64,000 bases of DNA from Alteripontixanthobacter muriae. GTDB taxonomy: Bacteria > Pseudomonadota > Alphaproteobacteria > Sphingomonadales > Sphingomonadaceae. The stretch lies in assembly GCF_013336795.1 (NCBI RefSeq), contig NZ_JAAFZT010000020.1, positions 84,465-148,464 on the forward strand, written 5' to 3'. The notes below the pieces were generated by a model, which saw nothing but the letters and a program-made list of their open reading frames with translations, had not been told where the DNA came from and did no database searches. Made by a program: the position numbers and the translations under genes. Positions 1 to 8,765 of the stretch are shown here, piece after piece. The stretch's first letter is position 1. Each line of letters begins with the position of its first letter.

Positions 1-289
1 GCCCGACGGCCCGGCGCTGTTCCTCGAACCTTCCATCCAGCCCTTCGGGATAGATCGCATATTCCGCGCCGTCACCCATCGGCTTTTCCGCCGCCAGCTT
101 CAGCACTTCGCGCGTCAAATCGGCCAGCGGCTCGCCGGTCAGCACGATGCCGTGCCACGGCTGCGTATTGCCGCCGCTGGGGCTGCGCTGCGCCCTTTCC
201 AGAACCCTCTTCAGCTTCTCTGCATCGACCGGCCGGTCGGTGAAATTGCGGATCGAGCGGCGAGTCTCCACAGCGGTGGTCACGTCCAT
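1..289 (-). CDS. Nitroreductase family protein (partial, C-terminus beyond window)
   Basis: The reading frame starts with ATG at 289 and runs off the left edge, leaving about 96 N-terminal residues. These carry the two hallmarks of FMN-dependent nitroreductases: an Arg-Arg-Ser-Ile-Arg-x-Phe block near residues 10-16 and SPSGGNTQPW near residues 37-46, both of which help bind FMN in this family. Members reduce nitro groups, quinones or related substrates with NAD(P)H in the cytosol; the substrate cannot be told here. The start lies just after the cobT stop codon, so the two genes are probably co-transcribed. The adjacency to cobT recalls that the BluB-type lower-ligand synthase is also nitroreductase-like, but nothing visible here distinguishes BluB from generic members. 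Confidence 0.88.
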   Translation of the reverse strand, partial: MDVTTAVETRRSIRNFTDRPVDAEKLKRVLERAQRSPSGGNTQPWHGIVLTGEPLADLTREVLKLAAEKPMGDGAEYAIYPEGLDGRFEEQRRAVG

Positions 290-290
290 G

Positions 291-2114
291 TCAGTCTTCC
301 CCCTCGAACAGTCCGGCGAGCTGCTCGATGATGACACCGCCCAATTGCTCGACATCCATGATGGTTACGGCGCGCTTGTAATAGCGGGTCACGTCATGGC
401 CGATCCCGATGGCGACCAGCTGGACCGGGCTCTGCTTTTCGATCCAGTCGATCACCTTGCGAAGATGCTGTTCGAGATAGCCTGCGCTGTTGACGCTGAG
501 GGTCGAATCATCGACCGGCGCACCGTCGGATATGACCATCAGGATGCGGCGCACCTCGGGCCGTCCGATCAGGCGATTATGCGCCCAGAGCAGCGCCTCG
601 CCGTCGATATTTTCCTTCAGCAGCCCTTCGCGCATCATCAGCCCGAGATTGCGGCGGGCGCGGCGCCAGGGTTCGTCGGCTTTCTTGTAGATGATGTGGC
701 GCAGATCGTTCAGCCGACCCGGGGCCTGCGGCTTGCCATCGGCGAGCCAAGCCTCGCGGCTTTGTCCGCCCTTCCATGCGCGCGTCGTAAAACCGAGGAT
801 TTCGGTCTTCACGCCGCAGCGTTCCAGCGTTCGGGCCATGATATCGGCGCTGATCGCGGCGATGGAGATGGGCCGTCCGCGCATCGAACCGGAATTGTCG
901 ATCAGCAGGGTGACGACGGTGTCCTTGAATTCCTGCTCCCGTTCGGACTTGTAGGATAGCGAATGGCCGGGAGAAACGACAACGCGCGCCAGCCTCGCGG
1001 CGTCGAGCAGGCCTTCTTCCTGGTCGAAATCCCAGCTGCGGTTCTGCTGCGCCATCAAGCGGCGCTGCAAGCGATTGGCGAGGCGCGTGACCACGCCCTG
1101 CAGGCCCTGCAACTGACTGTCGAGATAAGTTCGCAGCCGGTCCAGTTCCTCGGCATCGCAAAGCTCGTCCGCCATCGCGATCTCGTCGAACTTCTCGGTA
1201 TAGGCGGTATATTCGAAGCCGTCGGGAATGTCGGTCCAGCTGCGATTGGGGCGGACCGGCATCATGCCTTCCTCGCCCTCGTCGCTCGGGTCGCCCTCGC
1301 CCATTTCCTCGTCGGAGGATTGTTCCGTTTCCGCTTCCCCGGTGTCGTCGCCTTCGGCGCGTTCGCCGGCCATTTCGGCGGTATTCGGATCGCCCTCGGT
1401 CTGGTCGTCCCCGCTCTCTTCCTCGTTCTCGTCCTGCCCTTCCTCGTCGCTGTCCTCGTCCCCATCCTCGGGCTCGGGCGCTTCCTGCGGGCGAGTCAGG
1501 TCGAGATTGCGGAGCATGTCGAGCGTGAGGGTCTGGAACGCCTTCTGATCGTCCAATGAACCAGCCAGAGTGTCGAAATCGGCCCCCGCCTTGTTCGAGA
1601 TGAACTCGCGCACGAGGTCGACACCGGCGCGGGCGCGTTCGGGCACGGGCTGGCCGGTCAACGCCTCGCGCAGCATCAGCGACAGGGCGCTCTGCAGCGG
1701 CACGTCGTCCGCTTCGCGTGCGCGGGCGATGGGATCGGACGCGGTGCGAAGCTGGGTCGCGGCGTCGAGATTGTCGCGGATACCGGCGTAATCGCGGGTG
1801 CCGAGCGCCTCGTATCGGACCTGCTCAACGGCGTCATAGACAGCGCGGGCGACGGGCTCGGCAGGAGCGCCGCGGCGGTGCAGGCCTTCGTTGTGGTGGC
1901 GGAGCCGAAGGGCGAAACTGTCGGCGAAACCCCGCGCCTCCCGTGCCTGGTCCGGCGGAAGGTTACGGCCCGGCAGCGGCACGCGGAAGCTCTTGCCGGT
2001 AGCGGTCGGGCTGTCGGCGCTCCACGCTACTTCCACCTCGGGCTCGTTCGCCAGGGCGCGGCTTGCGCCGGTCAGCGCACGCTTGAACAGGTCGAGAGGG
2101 GTTTCGTCAGCCAA
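291..2114 (-). CDS. cobT: Cobaltochelatase subunit CobT
   Basis: 607 residues, the usual size for CobT, which with CobS forms the AAA+ chaperone-like part of the aerobic ATP-dependent cobaltochelatase that inserts cobalt into hydrogenobyrinic acid diamide for cobalamin synthesis; CobN is the large subunit. The sequence shows an N-terminal helical part, a strongly acidic Glu/Asp-rich linker at roughly residues 210-285, and a C-terminal von Willebrand A domain. Its MIDAS metal site reads DNSGSMRG with Asp406, Ser408 and Ser410. The gene lies 6 bp after fsa and abuts the nitroreductase gene, suggesting one minus-strand transcript. cobS and cobN are not in the window. The acidic linker is low-complexity, as is typical of CobT. 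Confidence 0.93.
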   Translation of the reverse strand: MADETPLDLFKRALTGASRALANEPEVEVAWSADSPTATGKSFRVPLPGRNLPPDQAREARGFADSFALRLRHHNEGLHRRGAPAEPVARAVYDAVEQVRYEALGTRDYAGIRDNLDAATQLRTASDPIARAREADDVPLQSALSLMLREALTGQPVPERARAGVDLVREFISNKAGADFDTLAGSLDDQKAFQTLTLDMLRNLDLTRPQEAPEPEDGDEDSDEEGQDENEEESGDDQTEGDPNTAEMAGERAEGDDTGEAETEQSSDEEMGEGDPSDEGEEGMMPVRPNRSWTDIPDGFEYTAYTEKFDEIAMADELCDAEELDRLRTYLDSQLQGLQGVVTRLANRLQRRLMAQQNRSWDFDQEEGLLDAARLARVVVSPGHSLSYKSEREQEFKDTVVTLLIDNSGSMRGRPISIAAISADIMARTLERCGVKTEILGFTTRAWKGGQSREAWLADGKPQAPGRLNDLRHIIYKKADEPWRRARRNLGLMMREGLLKENIDGEALLWAHNRLIGRPEVRRILMVISDGAPVDDSTLSVNSAGYLEQHLRKVIDWIEKQSPVQLVAIGIGHDVTRYYKRAVTIMDVEQLGGVIIEQLAGLFEGED

Positions 2115-2120
2115 GGCTTG

Positions 2121-2774
2121 TCAGACGATCGACTGACCGGTCTTTTCCCAATCGGCGAGGAACCCCTCGATCCCCTTGTCCGTCAGGACATGATTGGCGA
2201 GGCTGAGGATGACCTTGGGCGGCATGGTCGCCACATCGGCACCGATCCGCGCGCTTCCCAGAACGTGACCCGCATGGCGCACGCTGGCGACCAGGATCTC
2301 GGTTTCGAAAGCGTAATTGTCGTAAATCAGGCGGATGTCGCGGATGAGGTCCATTCCGTCGAAGCCATTGTCGTCATGACGGCCGACGAAAGGCGAGATG
2401 AAAGTCGCCCCGGCTTTTGCAGCCAGCAGCGCCTGGTTGGCGGAAAAGCACAGGGTGACATTCACCATCGTGCCATCCTCGGTCAGCGCCTTGCAGGTCT
2501 TCAGCCCGTCGATGGTGAGCGGCACCTTGATGCAAACATTGTCCGCGATCTTCCGCAGCACTTCGGCCTCGCGCATCATGGTGTCGTGATCCAGCGCGAC
2601 GACTTCGGCGCTGACCGGCCCGTCGACGATGTCGCAGATCTCCTTCGTCACTTCCATGAAATCGCGGCCCGATTTGTGGATGAGCGAAGGATTGGTCGTC
2701 ACCCCATCCAGCAGGCCGGTGGCGGCCAGTTCGCGGATGGCGTCGATCTCGGCGGTATCGGCAAAGAATTTCAT
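2121..2774 (-). CDS. fsa: Fructose-6-phosphate aldolase / small transaldolase
   Basis: 217 residues, matching the short TalC/FSA branch of transaldolases (about 215-220 residues) rather than the 315-residue TalB type. It begins with the family signature KFFADTAEI and GVTTNPSLI, and the Schiff-base lysine is in the CIKVPLT block at Lys83. The enzyme either cleaves fructose 6-phosphate to dihydroxyacetone and glyceraldehyde 3-phosphate or transfers the dihydroxyacetone unit in the pentose phosphate pathway; sequence alone does not separate these activities. It lies immediately upstream of cobT on the same strand. Cytosolic, with no signal peptide. Confidence 0.92.
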   Translation of the reverse strand: MKFFADTAEIDAIRELAATGLLDGVTTNPSLIHKSGRDFMEVTKEICDIVDGPVSAEVVALDHDTMMREAEVLRKIADNVCIKVPLTIDGLKTCKALTEDGTMVNVTLCFSANQALLAAKAGATFISPFVGRHDDNGFDGMDLIRDIRLIYDNYAFETEILVASVRHAGHVLGSARIGADVATMPPKVILSLANHVLTDKGIEGFLADWEKTGQSIV

Positions 2775-2866
2775 GGCGGAAGGCGCTTTCCTCAGGTGTG
2801 ATTCCCTCGTGTCCTTAGCCGCGCAGGTCGCTTGCGGCTAGGGGTGGGCGAGAGAGCGGAGGGAAG

Positions 2867-3613
2867 TCAGTAGGCCGCATCCAGCCGCGCATTGGCGCCG
2901 AATACGCCGATCAGCAGCGGGTCGCGCGTGGAGGCGGGATTGCGCCGGATCGCGGCTTCCTCGCGCCCGATTTCCTGCCAGATCGCATCGTTGACGCGAG
3001 TGGAGAAGCCTGTCGCCAGCCGCCCGACGTCGACTCCGGTGAGCGCCGTCAGCGCCTGCCCCACGAGCGGGTCTTCCGCGACGCGCATGGCCCGCGCCAA
3101 TTCGGGCACCATCGCTTCCACCAATGCGCCGCCCATCTGCTGCCGCAGGAAAGAGGTCGCCGCGGTCGGACCGCCGCGCACGAGATCCACGGCATTCTGG
3201 AAGCCCACCACCCGCACCGCATCGGCGACCAAGGGCGCGGCGCGTTCCGCCCCTTCGATGGCGATGTCGGCAAAGGCGCGGTTCAGGCGGTCGCGGAACA
3301 GGGCGGAGGTCAAGATGTTCGACAGGACATCGCCGCGCGTGCCGAGAATATTGCCGAGACCCACGGTGCGGACCTGCTCGTCCCAATAGCCGCCCGGAGC
3401 GGTAAGCCGGGTGAAAGCGCGTTCACTGGAAAGGTAGAGCATCTGGCGGATCGCGTCGGTGAGGGTGAAACCCCGATTGCCGAGGCTGGTGCAGCCCGGG
3501 AGCATCATCAAGCCACCGATCCCGATGGCGCTACCCAGCCCGCCCATGAATTTACGCCTGCCCAGATGCTGCTCAAAGCCTCGCACAACGTCCGCTTTTG
3601 TCATCCCACTCAT
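2867..3613 (-). CDS. DUF4197 family lipoprotein
   Basis: 248 residues. The N-terminus has a twin-arginine stretch (RRKFMGG) followed by a hydrophobic run ending in a lipobox, MLPGC, so the protein is probably exported, perhaps by the Tat route, and lipid-anchored. The remainder is mostly helical, with repeated phrases such as LTDAIRQMLYLSSERAF and FSTRVNDAIW that fit the DUF4197 family, whose function is unknown. The gene is divergent from priA, with about 70 bp between the starts. An internal ATG at 3604 is an alternative start. The family call is by recalled sequence style, not a search. Confidence 0.75.
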   Translation of the reverse strand: MSGMTKADVVRGFEQHLGRRKFMGGLGSAIGIGGLMMLPGCTSLGNRGFTLTDAIRQMLYLSSERAFTRLTAPGGYWDEQVRTVGLGNILGTRGDVLSNILTSALFRDRLNRAFADIAIEGAERAAPLVADAVRVVGFQNAVDLVRGGPTAATSFLRQQMGGALVEAMVPELARAMRVAEDPLVGQALTALTGVDVGRLATGFSTRVNDAIWQEIGREEAAIRRNPASTRDPLLIGVFGANARLDAAY

Positions 3614-3683
3614 AATATTCGTCCTCCCGGCAAGCTCTGCCCTTGTCGGCCCTGCTCAGGCCTTGCCATATAGGGGCCGCAAG

Positions 3684-5861
3684 ATGAACCGCGCCCGATG
3701 CCTCGTTTTCAATGCCGCGCTCGGCGCGCTGGACTACCGTGTGCCTGACGGCATGGCGGTGGAGCCGGGGACGATCGTCACCGCTCCGCTTGGCCCCCGC
3801 CAGATCACCGGCATCGTCTGGGAAGAAGAACATTTACGGGCTAACCCGGTTCCGGATGCCAAGCTTCGCCCGCTGCTGGGCGTGCTGCCGGTGCCGCCGA
3901 TCCGCGCCAGCCTGCGGCGGCTGATCGAATGGACGGCGGATTATTACTGCGCGCCGCTGTCGCATGTCGCGCGCATGGCCTTGTCGAGCGGCGGGGCGCT
4001 TCGCGGCCCCGCCACCATGACCGAATATCGTCTGTCGGGCGGGATGCCCGAACGCATGACGCCGCAGCGCGAACGGGCAATGGAACGGCTGGAGGGCGAA
4101 CAGGCGACCATTCGCGAATTGGCCGATATCGCCGGCGTATCCGACGGCGTGCTGCGCGGGCTTGTCAGCCAGGGCGTGCTGGAGCCGGTCACCGTCGATT
4201 GCGACCGCCCCTACCCCGCTGCCGTAGCCGATTTCGCCGAGCCGGTCCTGAACGCCATACAGCAGGAAGTCGCCGACCGAATCGTCGGTGCCGTGCAGGA
4301 GGAACGCTTCGCCCCTTTCCTGCTCGACGGCGTGACCGGCTCGGGCAAGACGGAGACCTATTTCGAACCGATGGCGGCGGCATTGCGCGCCGGGCGGCAG
4401 GTGCTGGTGCTGCTGCCTGAGATCGCGCTGACCGAGAATTTCCTGCGCCGGTTCGAGGAGCGCTTCGGTGCGGCACCGGTCGTCTGGCACAGCGCGCTGA
4501 AGAGCACCGAACGCCGCCGCGCCTGGCGCGCCATCGCCGAAGGGCCGGAGAATGGGGGTGCGCAAGTGGTGGTCGGCGCGCGGTCGGCTTTGTTCCTGCC
4601 GTTTCGCGCGCTGGGCCTGATCGTGGTGGACGAAGCGCATGAGGTCAGCTTCAAGCAGGATGACGGCGTGCGATACAACGCCCGCGATGTGGCGGTGATG
4701 CGCGCTCGGTTCGAGGAAATCCCGGTCATCCTCGCCAGCGCGACACCCGCGCTTGAAAGCCTGCAGATGGCGGAAAGCGGCATTTACGAAAAGCTCGACC
4801 TGCCCAGCCGCTTTGGCGGGGCGAGCATGCCCGACATCGACATCGTCGATCTGACGAAGGAAGTGCCCGAACGGGGCCGATGGCTGGCACCGCGCCTGGT
4901 GGAGGAGATGAAGGCGCGGCTCGAACGGGGCGAACAGTCGCTGCTGTTTCTCAACCGCCGTGGTTACGCTCCGCTGACCCTGTGCCGCCATTGCGGCTAT
5001 CGCTTCCAGTGCCCGAATTGCGCCGCCTGGCTCGTGGAACATCGCCTCAGCCAGCGGCTGGCCTGCCACCATTGCGGCCACGAAACGCCGCCACCGCCCG
5101 TCTGCCCCGAATGCGGCGAACCCGATTGCCTCGTCGCCTGCGGGCCGGGCGTGGAGCGCATTGCGGACGAGGTCGCGGAGATCCTGCCCGATGCGCGGGT
5201 GGCGCTGGTTACATCGGACACACTGAACGCACCGGAGAAAGCCGCACAATTCGTCGCGCAGGCGGAGGCTGGCGCGATCGATGTCATCGTTGGCACTCAA
5301 CTGGTAACCAAAGGGTTCCATTTTCCCGAACTGACGCTGGTCGGAGTCGTGGATGCCGACCTGGGCCTCGAAGGCGGCGATCTGCGCGCGGCCGAGCGCA
5401 CCTATCAGCAGGTCGCCCAGGTCGCCGGTCGCGCCGGGCGCGGCGCAAAGCCGGGATCGGTGCTGATCCAGACGCGCCACCCCGATGCACCCGTCATCGC
5501 CGCGCTGGCGGCTGGCGACCGCGATGCCTTTTACGAGGCAGAAACCGAGGCGCGGCGTGATGCGGGCGCCCCGCCCTTCGGCCGCTGGGCCGCAATCATC
5601 GTGTCGAGCGAGGACGAAGCGGAGGCGCGCGAGGCCGCCCGCGCCATCGGCGGCACCCGCCCCGACCTGCCCGACGTGGCGATCCTCGGCCCCGCGCCTG
5701 CACCCATGGCGCTGCTGCGCGGACGATATCGATACCGGCTGCTGATGAACGCTCGCCGCAGCGCCAATCTGCAGGACGTGATCCGCAAGTGGCTGGGCGA
5801 CCTTAATTTCCCGCAGGGCGTGCGGGTCAGCGTGGATGTCGACCCCTACAGCTTCGTCTAG
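3684..5861 (+). CDS. priA: Primosomal replication protein N', helicase PriA
   Basis: 725 residues from ATG 3684, preceded by an AGGGG ribosome site; the frame is open further upstream, but the family N-terminus (MNRARCLVFNAALGALDYRV) begins here. PriA is the 3'-to-5' superfamily 2 helicase that rebuilds replisomes at stalled or collapsed forks. Visible features are an N-terminal DNA-binding domain, Walker A GVTGSGKT at residues 216-223, a DEAH box at 316-319, and an eight-cysteine zinc-binding insert of CxxC-type pairs starting CRHCG. The C-terminal half has the helicase motif run VAGRAGRG. The gene is next to a photolyase gene, so a repair or restart context is plausible. Confidence 0.97.
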   Translation: MNRARCLVFNAALGALDYRVPDGMAVEPGTIVTAPLGPRQITGIVWEEEHLRANPVPDAKLRPLLGVLPVPPIRASLRRLIEWTADYYCAPLSHVARMALSSGGALRGPATMTEYRLSGGMPERMTPQRERAMERLEGEQATIRELADIAGVSDGVLRGLVSQGVLEPVTVDCDRPYPAAVADFAEPVLNAIQQEVADRIVGAVQEERFAPFLLDGVTGSGKTETYFEPMAAALRAGRQVLVLLPEIALTENFLRRFEERFGAAPVVWHSALKSTERRRAWRAIAEGPENGGAQVVVGARSALFLPFRALGLIVVDEAHEVSFKQDDGVRYNARDVAVMRARFEEIPVILASATPALESLQMAESGIYEKLDLPSRFGGASMPDIDIVDLTKEVPERGRWLAPRLVEEMKARLERGEQSLLFLNRRGYAPLTLCRHCGYRFQCPNCAAWLVEHRLSQRLACHHCGHETPPPPVCPECGEPDCLVACGPGVERIADEVAEILPDARVALVTSDTLNAPEKAAQFVAQAEAGAIDVIVGTQLVTKGFHFPELTLVGVVDADLGLEGGDLRAAERTYQQVAQVAGRAGRGAKPGSVLIQTRHPDAPVIAALAAGDRDAFYEAETEARRDAGAPPFGRWAAIIVSSEDEAEAREAARAIGGTRPDLPDVAILGPAPAPMALLRGRYRYRLLMNARRSANLQDVIRKWLGDLNFPQGVRVSVDVDPYSFV

Positions 5862-5910
5862 CCGGTCGGCTCACGCGGAACCGGGCGAGCGTTCGCCGGA
5901 TTGTAGCGGC

Positions 5911-7470
5911 ATGACGCAACCCGTTCTCGTACCGATCCTCGGCGACCAGCTTTCCCGCAATCTCGCCTCCCTGAGGGGGCGGACGAAAGACGATACGGTC
6001 ATCCTGATGATGGAGGTCTGGGAGGAGGCGACCTACGTCAGACATCACAAGCAGAAGATCGCGCTAATCTTTTCCGCCATGCGGCACTTCGCGGCCGAGC
6101 TTCGGGATGCAGGCTGGACGGTCGATTACACGCGCCTGGACGACGAGGACAATTCGCAAAGCTTCACCGGCGAAGTCGCCCGTGCGGTGGAACGGCACGA
6201 CCCGCGCGAAATCCATGTGGTGGAGGCAGGCGAATGGCGTGTGCAGCAGGCGATTGAGGAATGGGCCGACAAGTTCGACTGCGCCGTAACTGTCCTGCCG
6301 GACGACCGCTATCTCTGCTCCATCGCCGATTTCCGCGAATGGGCCGAACACCGGGGCAGCCTGCGGATGGAGACATTCTACCGCGAAATGCGCCGCCGCA
6401 CCGGCCTGCTGATGACCGGAGACGGCAAGCCCGAAGGCGGCGAATGGAATTACGACAAGGAAAACCGCAAACCGCCTGCGGACGAAATGGAGCCGCCGCC
6501 ACGCCCCACCTTCCCGCCCGATGCAATGACGGATGAGGTGATCGCAATAGTGGAAAGCCGCTTCGGTGACCATTTCGGCAGCCTCGAAGATTTCGGCTGG
6601 CCCGTCACGCGCGAGGAAGCGCAAGTCGCGGCCGATGTCTTTTTCGCCGAACGGATCGAACGGTTCGGCCCCTATCAGGACGCGATGGTGACGGGCGAGG
6701 ACCAGCTCTACCACTCCATGCTGTCCACCAGCATCAACCTCGGCCTGCTCGACCCGATGGAATTGTGCCGAAGGGCGCAGCAGGCGCTGCATGACGGCAA
6801 GGCACCGATCAATTCGGTGGAAGGCTTCATCCGCCAGATCATCGGCTGGCGCGAATATGTGCGCGGCTTCTACTGGTTCCACATGCCGGGCCTGCAGACC
6901 GCCAATGCGCTGGAGGCGCATCGCCCGCTGCCGGAATTCTACTGGACCGGCGAAACCGAAATGGCCTGCATGGCCGATTGCGTCCGCTCAACCCGAGACA
7001 ATGCCCATGCCCATCATATCCAGCGGCTGATGGTGCTGGGCAATTTCGCGCTGCTGGCCGGGATCCATCCGCAGGATGTGCAGGACTGGTATCTGGTGGT
7101 CTATGCCGATGCCTACGAATGGGTCGAACTGCCCAATGTGTCGGCCATGATCCTCTATGCCGATGGCGGGAAGCTGGCGACCAAGCCCTATGCCGCCAGC
7201 GGAAACTACATCAACAAGATGTCGGATTACTGCGGCAGTTGCACCTATTCCCCGCACAAGAAGACCGGCGAAGGCGCCTGCCCCTTCAACCCGCTATACT
7301 GGCATTTCATGACCCGGCATCGTGACCGGCTGGAGAGCAATCACCGCGTCGGGCGGATCTACGCCAATTGGGACCGCATGGACGAGGAGAAGCAACAGGC
7401 CTATCTGACCAGCGCAGAAGCTATTCTCGAAACGCTCGAACCCGCGTCGGGCTGGGCCCGCAACATCTGA
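5911..7470 (+). CDS. Fe-S bacterial cryptochrome/photolyase (PhrB-like)
   Basis: 519 residues from ATG 5911. It belongs to the photolyase-related class typified by Agrobacterium PhrB, which repairs (6-4) photoproducts with blue light and binds FAD, a lumazine-type antenna and a 4Fe-4S cluster. The sequence shows the N-terminal Rossmann-like domain (VPILGDQLS), the conserved block GGEWNYDKENRKPP, and four cysteines at residues 357, 441, 444 and 457. The spacing C-x2-C-x12-C of the last three matches PhrB. The start is 50 bp after the priA stop; the frame extends upstream but lacks homology there. A GST gene follows 15 bp later. Whether it repairs DNA or signals cannot be decided from sequence. 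Confidence 0.92.
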   Translation: MTQPVLVPILGDQLSRNLASLRGRTKDDTVILMMEVWEEATYVRHHKQKIALIFSAMRHFAAELRDAGWTVDYTRLDDEDNSQSFTGEVARAVERHDPREIHVVEAGEWRVQQAIEEWADKFDCAVTVLPDDRYLCSIADFREWAEHRGSLRMETFYREMRRRTGLLMTGDGKPEGGEWNYDKENRKPPADEMEPPPRPTFPPDAMTDEVIAIVESRFGDHFGSLEDFGWPVTREEAQVAADVFFAERIERFGPYQDAMVTGEDQLYHSMLSTSINLGLLDPMELCRRAQQALHDGKAPINSVEGFIRQIIGWREYVRGFYWFHMPGLQTANALEAHRPLPEFYWTGETEMACMADCVRSTRDNAHAHHIQRLMVLGNFALLAGIHPQDVQDWYLVVYADAYEWVELPNVSAMILYADGGKLATKPYAASGNYINKMSDYCGSCTYSPHKKTGEGACPFNPLYWHFMTRHRDRLESNHRVGRIYANWDRMDEEKQQAYLTSAEAILETLEPASGWARNI

Positions 7471-7484
7471 AGGAACCGCCTGTC

Positions 7485-8126
7485 ATGCTGACCATCCACC
7501 ATCTCGGCCTGTCGCAGTCCGAACGCATCGTCTGGCTGGCGGAGGAAATGGGGCTCGAGTACGAATTCCGCCGCTATGAGCGCCGCGCCGACAACCGAAT
7601 GGCGCCCGATGAATACAAGGCGCTGCATCCCATGGGCATCGCGCCGGTCATCACCGATGGCGATCTGGTGCTGGGCGAAAGCGGGGCGATCATCGACTAT
7701 ATGGTCGCGACCTATCCGGGCGGTGAGGCCCTAGTGCCCTCACCCGGTAATATCGATTTTGCGGACCATCTGTTCTGGTTCCACTTCGCCAACGGCACCT
7801 TCATGACCAACGGCATGATGCAGTTGATGCTGATGATGGCCGATGCCCAGAACCCGATGCCGGGGCAGTTCGTGGCGACGCGGACCGAGAAGGCCTGGGA
7901 TAGGGTCGAACAGCGATTGGGCGAGGCGAAATATTTTGGCGGCGCAATGCTGTCGACCGCCGACATCATGATGGGATACGGCCTCACCACCGCGCGCCTG
8001 ACGCGCGGTACCTCGATCGAGCCTTACCCGAACATCCGCGCTTATCTGCAACGCATAGGTGAGCGCCCGGCCTACTCCCGCGCGATGGCCAAGGCCGAAC
8101 CGGGCATGGCGCCCAAGCTGGACTAA
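7485..8126 (+). CDS. Glutathione S-transferase family protein
   Basis: 213 residues from ATG 7485. The N-terminal thioredoxin-like domain starts LTIHHLGLSQSERI, with the putative glutathione-activating Ser near residue 9-11, a Pro in GIAPVITDGD and the glutathione-contacting Glu-Ser of LGESGAIIDY. The C-terminal helical domain contains the usual Asp cap (STADIMMGYG). The enzyme probably conjugates or reduces electrophiles with glutathione in the cytosol; no specific substrate can be named. It follows the photolyase gene by 15 bp and is likely co-transcribed. Its stop codon overlaps the stop of the convergent ogt gene. Confidence 0.9.
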   Translation: MLTIHHLGLSQSERIVWLAEEMGLEYEFRRYERRADNRMAPDEYKALHPMGIAPVITDGDLVLGESGAIIDYMVATYPGGEALVPSPGNIDFADHLFWFHFANGTFMTNGMMQLMLMMADAQNPMPGQFVATRTEKAWDRVEQRLGEAKYFGGAMLSTADIMMGYGLTTARLTRGTSIEPYPNIRAYLQRIGERPAYSRAMAKAEPGMAPKLD

Positions 8127-8659
8127 CCCGCAGAGGCGAGCGTCACGCCCTCTCGCGCCAGCAGGCTGCGTTTCATCTCCGCGCCATAGGCATAGCCGCC
8201 GAGCTTGCCGTCATGCGCAATGACCCGGTGGCAGGGCACGAGCACCGCCACGCCATTCGCTCCGTTTGCACCGCCCACCGCCCGCGTCGCGTTCGGATTG
8301 CCAAGGCGTTCGGCGATGTCGCGATAGGACCGGGTATCGCCTGCCGGAATGGCGCGCAGTTCTGCCCAGACGCGGTGCTGAAATTCCGTTCCGTGCTGGT
8401 CCAGCGGAATGTCGGCCCCGTCCCGCTCGCCAGCGACGACCGCCTGGATGCGCGCTACCAGGGCATCGAATGCAGCGTCGCGTCCGCGCAATTCGGCCTT
8501 GGGAAAGTGGCGGCGAAGGTCCTGCTCGTCCTCTCCGAAGCTGAGGCGGCAGATGCCGTCTTCGCTCGCGGCGACCAGCATCGGGCCATAGGCACTGTCG
8601 ACGACCGCATGGCGTATGATTTTGCCTGTGCCTTTTTCCGTTTTTCCGGTGTTTCGCAT
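8123..8659 (-). CDS. ogt: Methylated-DNA--[protein]-cysteine S-methyltransferase
   Basis: 178 residues. The protein carries the PCHRV active site with the alkyl-accepting Cys143, followed by the GKLGGYAYG region, and the helix-turn-helix part (FQHRVWAELRAIPAGDTRSY) that reads the minor groove. It removes alkyl groups from O6-alkylguanine by irreversible self-alkylation. There is no Ada-type N-terminal zinc domain, so this is the stand-alone Ogt/MGMT form. The gene is convergent with GST and shares bases of the stop codons with it. It lies beside priA and photolyase in a repair-rich neighbourhood. Confidence 0.95.
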   Translation of the reverse strand: MRNTGKTEKGTGKIIRHAVVDSAYGPMLVAASEDGICRLSFGEDEQDLRRHFPKAELRGRDAAFDALVARIQAVVAGERDGADIPLDQHGTEFQHRVWAELRAIPAGDTRSYRDIAERLGNPNATRAVGGANGANGVAVLVPCHRVIAHDGKLGGYAYGAEMKRSLLAREGVTLASAG

Positions 8660-8765
8660 GATCTGGCCTCTCCTGAAATGAGCCTCGCCTCGACGGCAGG
8701 AGGACTGCCACCATCAGCCTTTACTTGCGGCCTGGCGGGCGACTCGCCTAAGCATCCGCCGCATC

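Noticed and set aside
3834-5480. 548-residue minus ORF inside priA
   Set aside because: Antisense artefact; no family features, plus-strand helicase motifs are complete.
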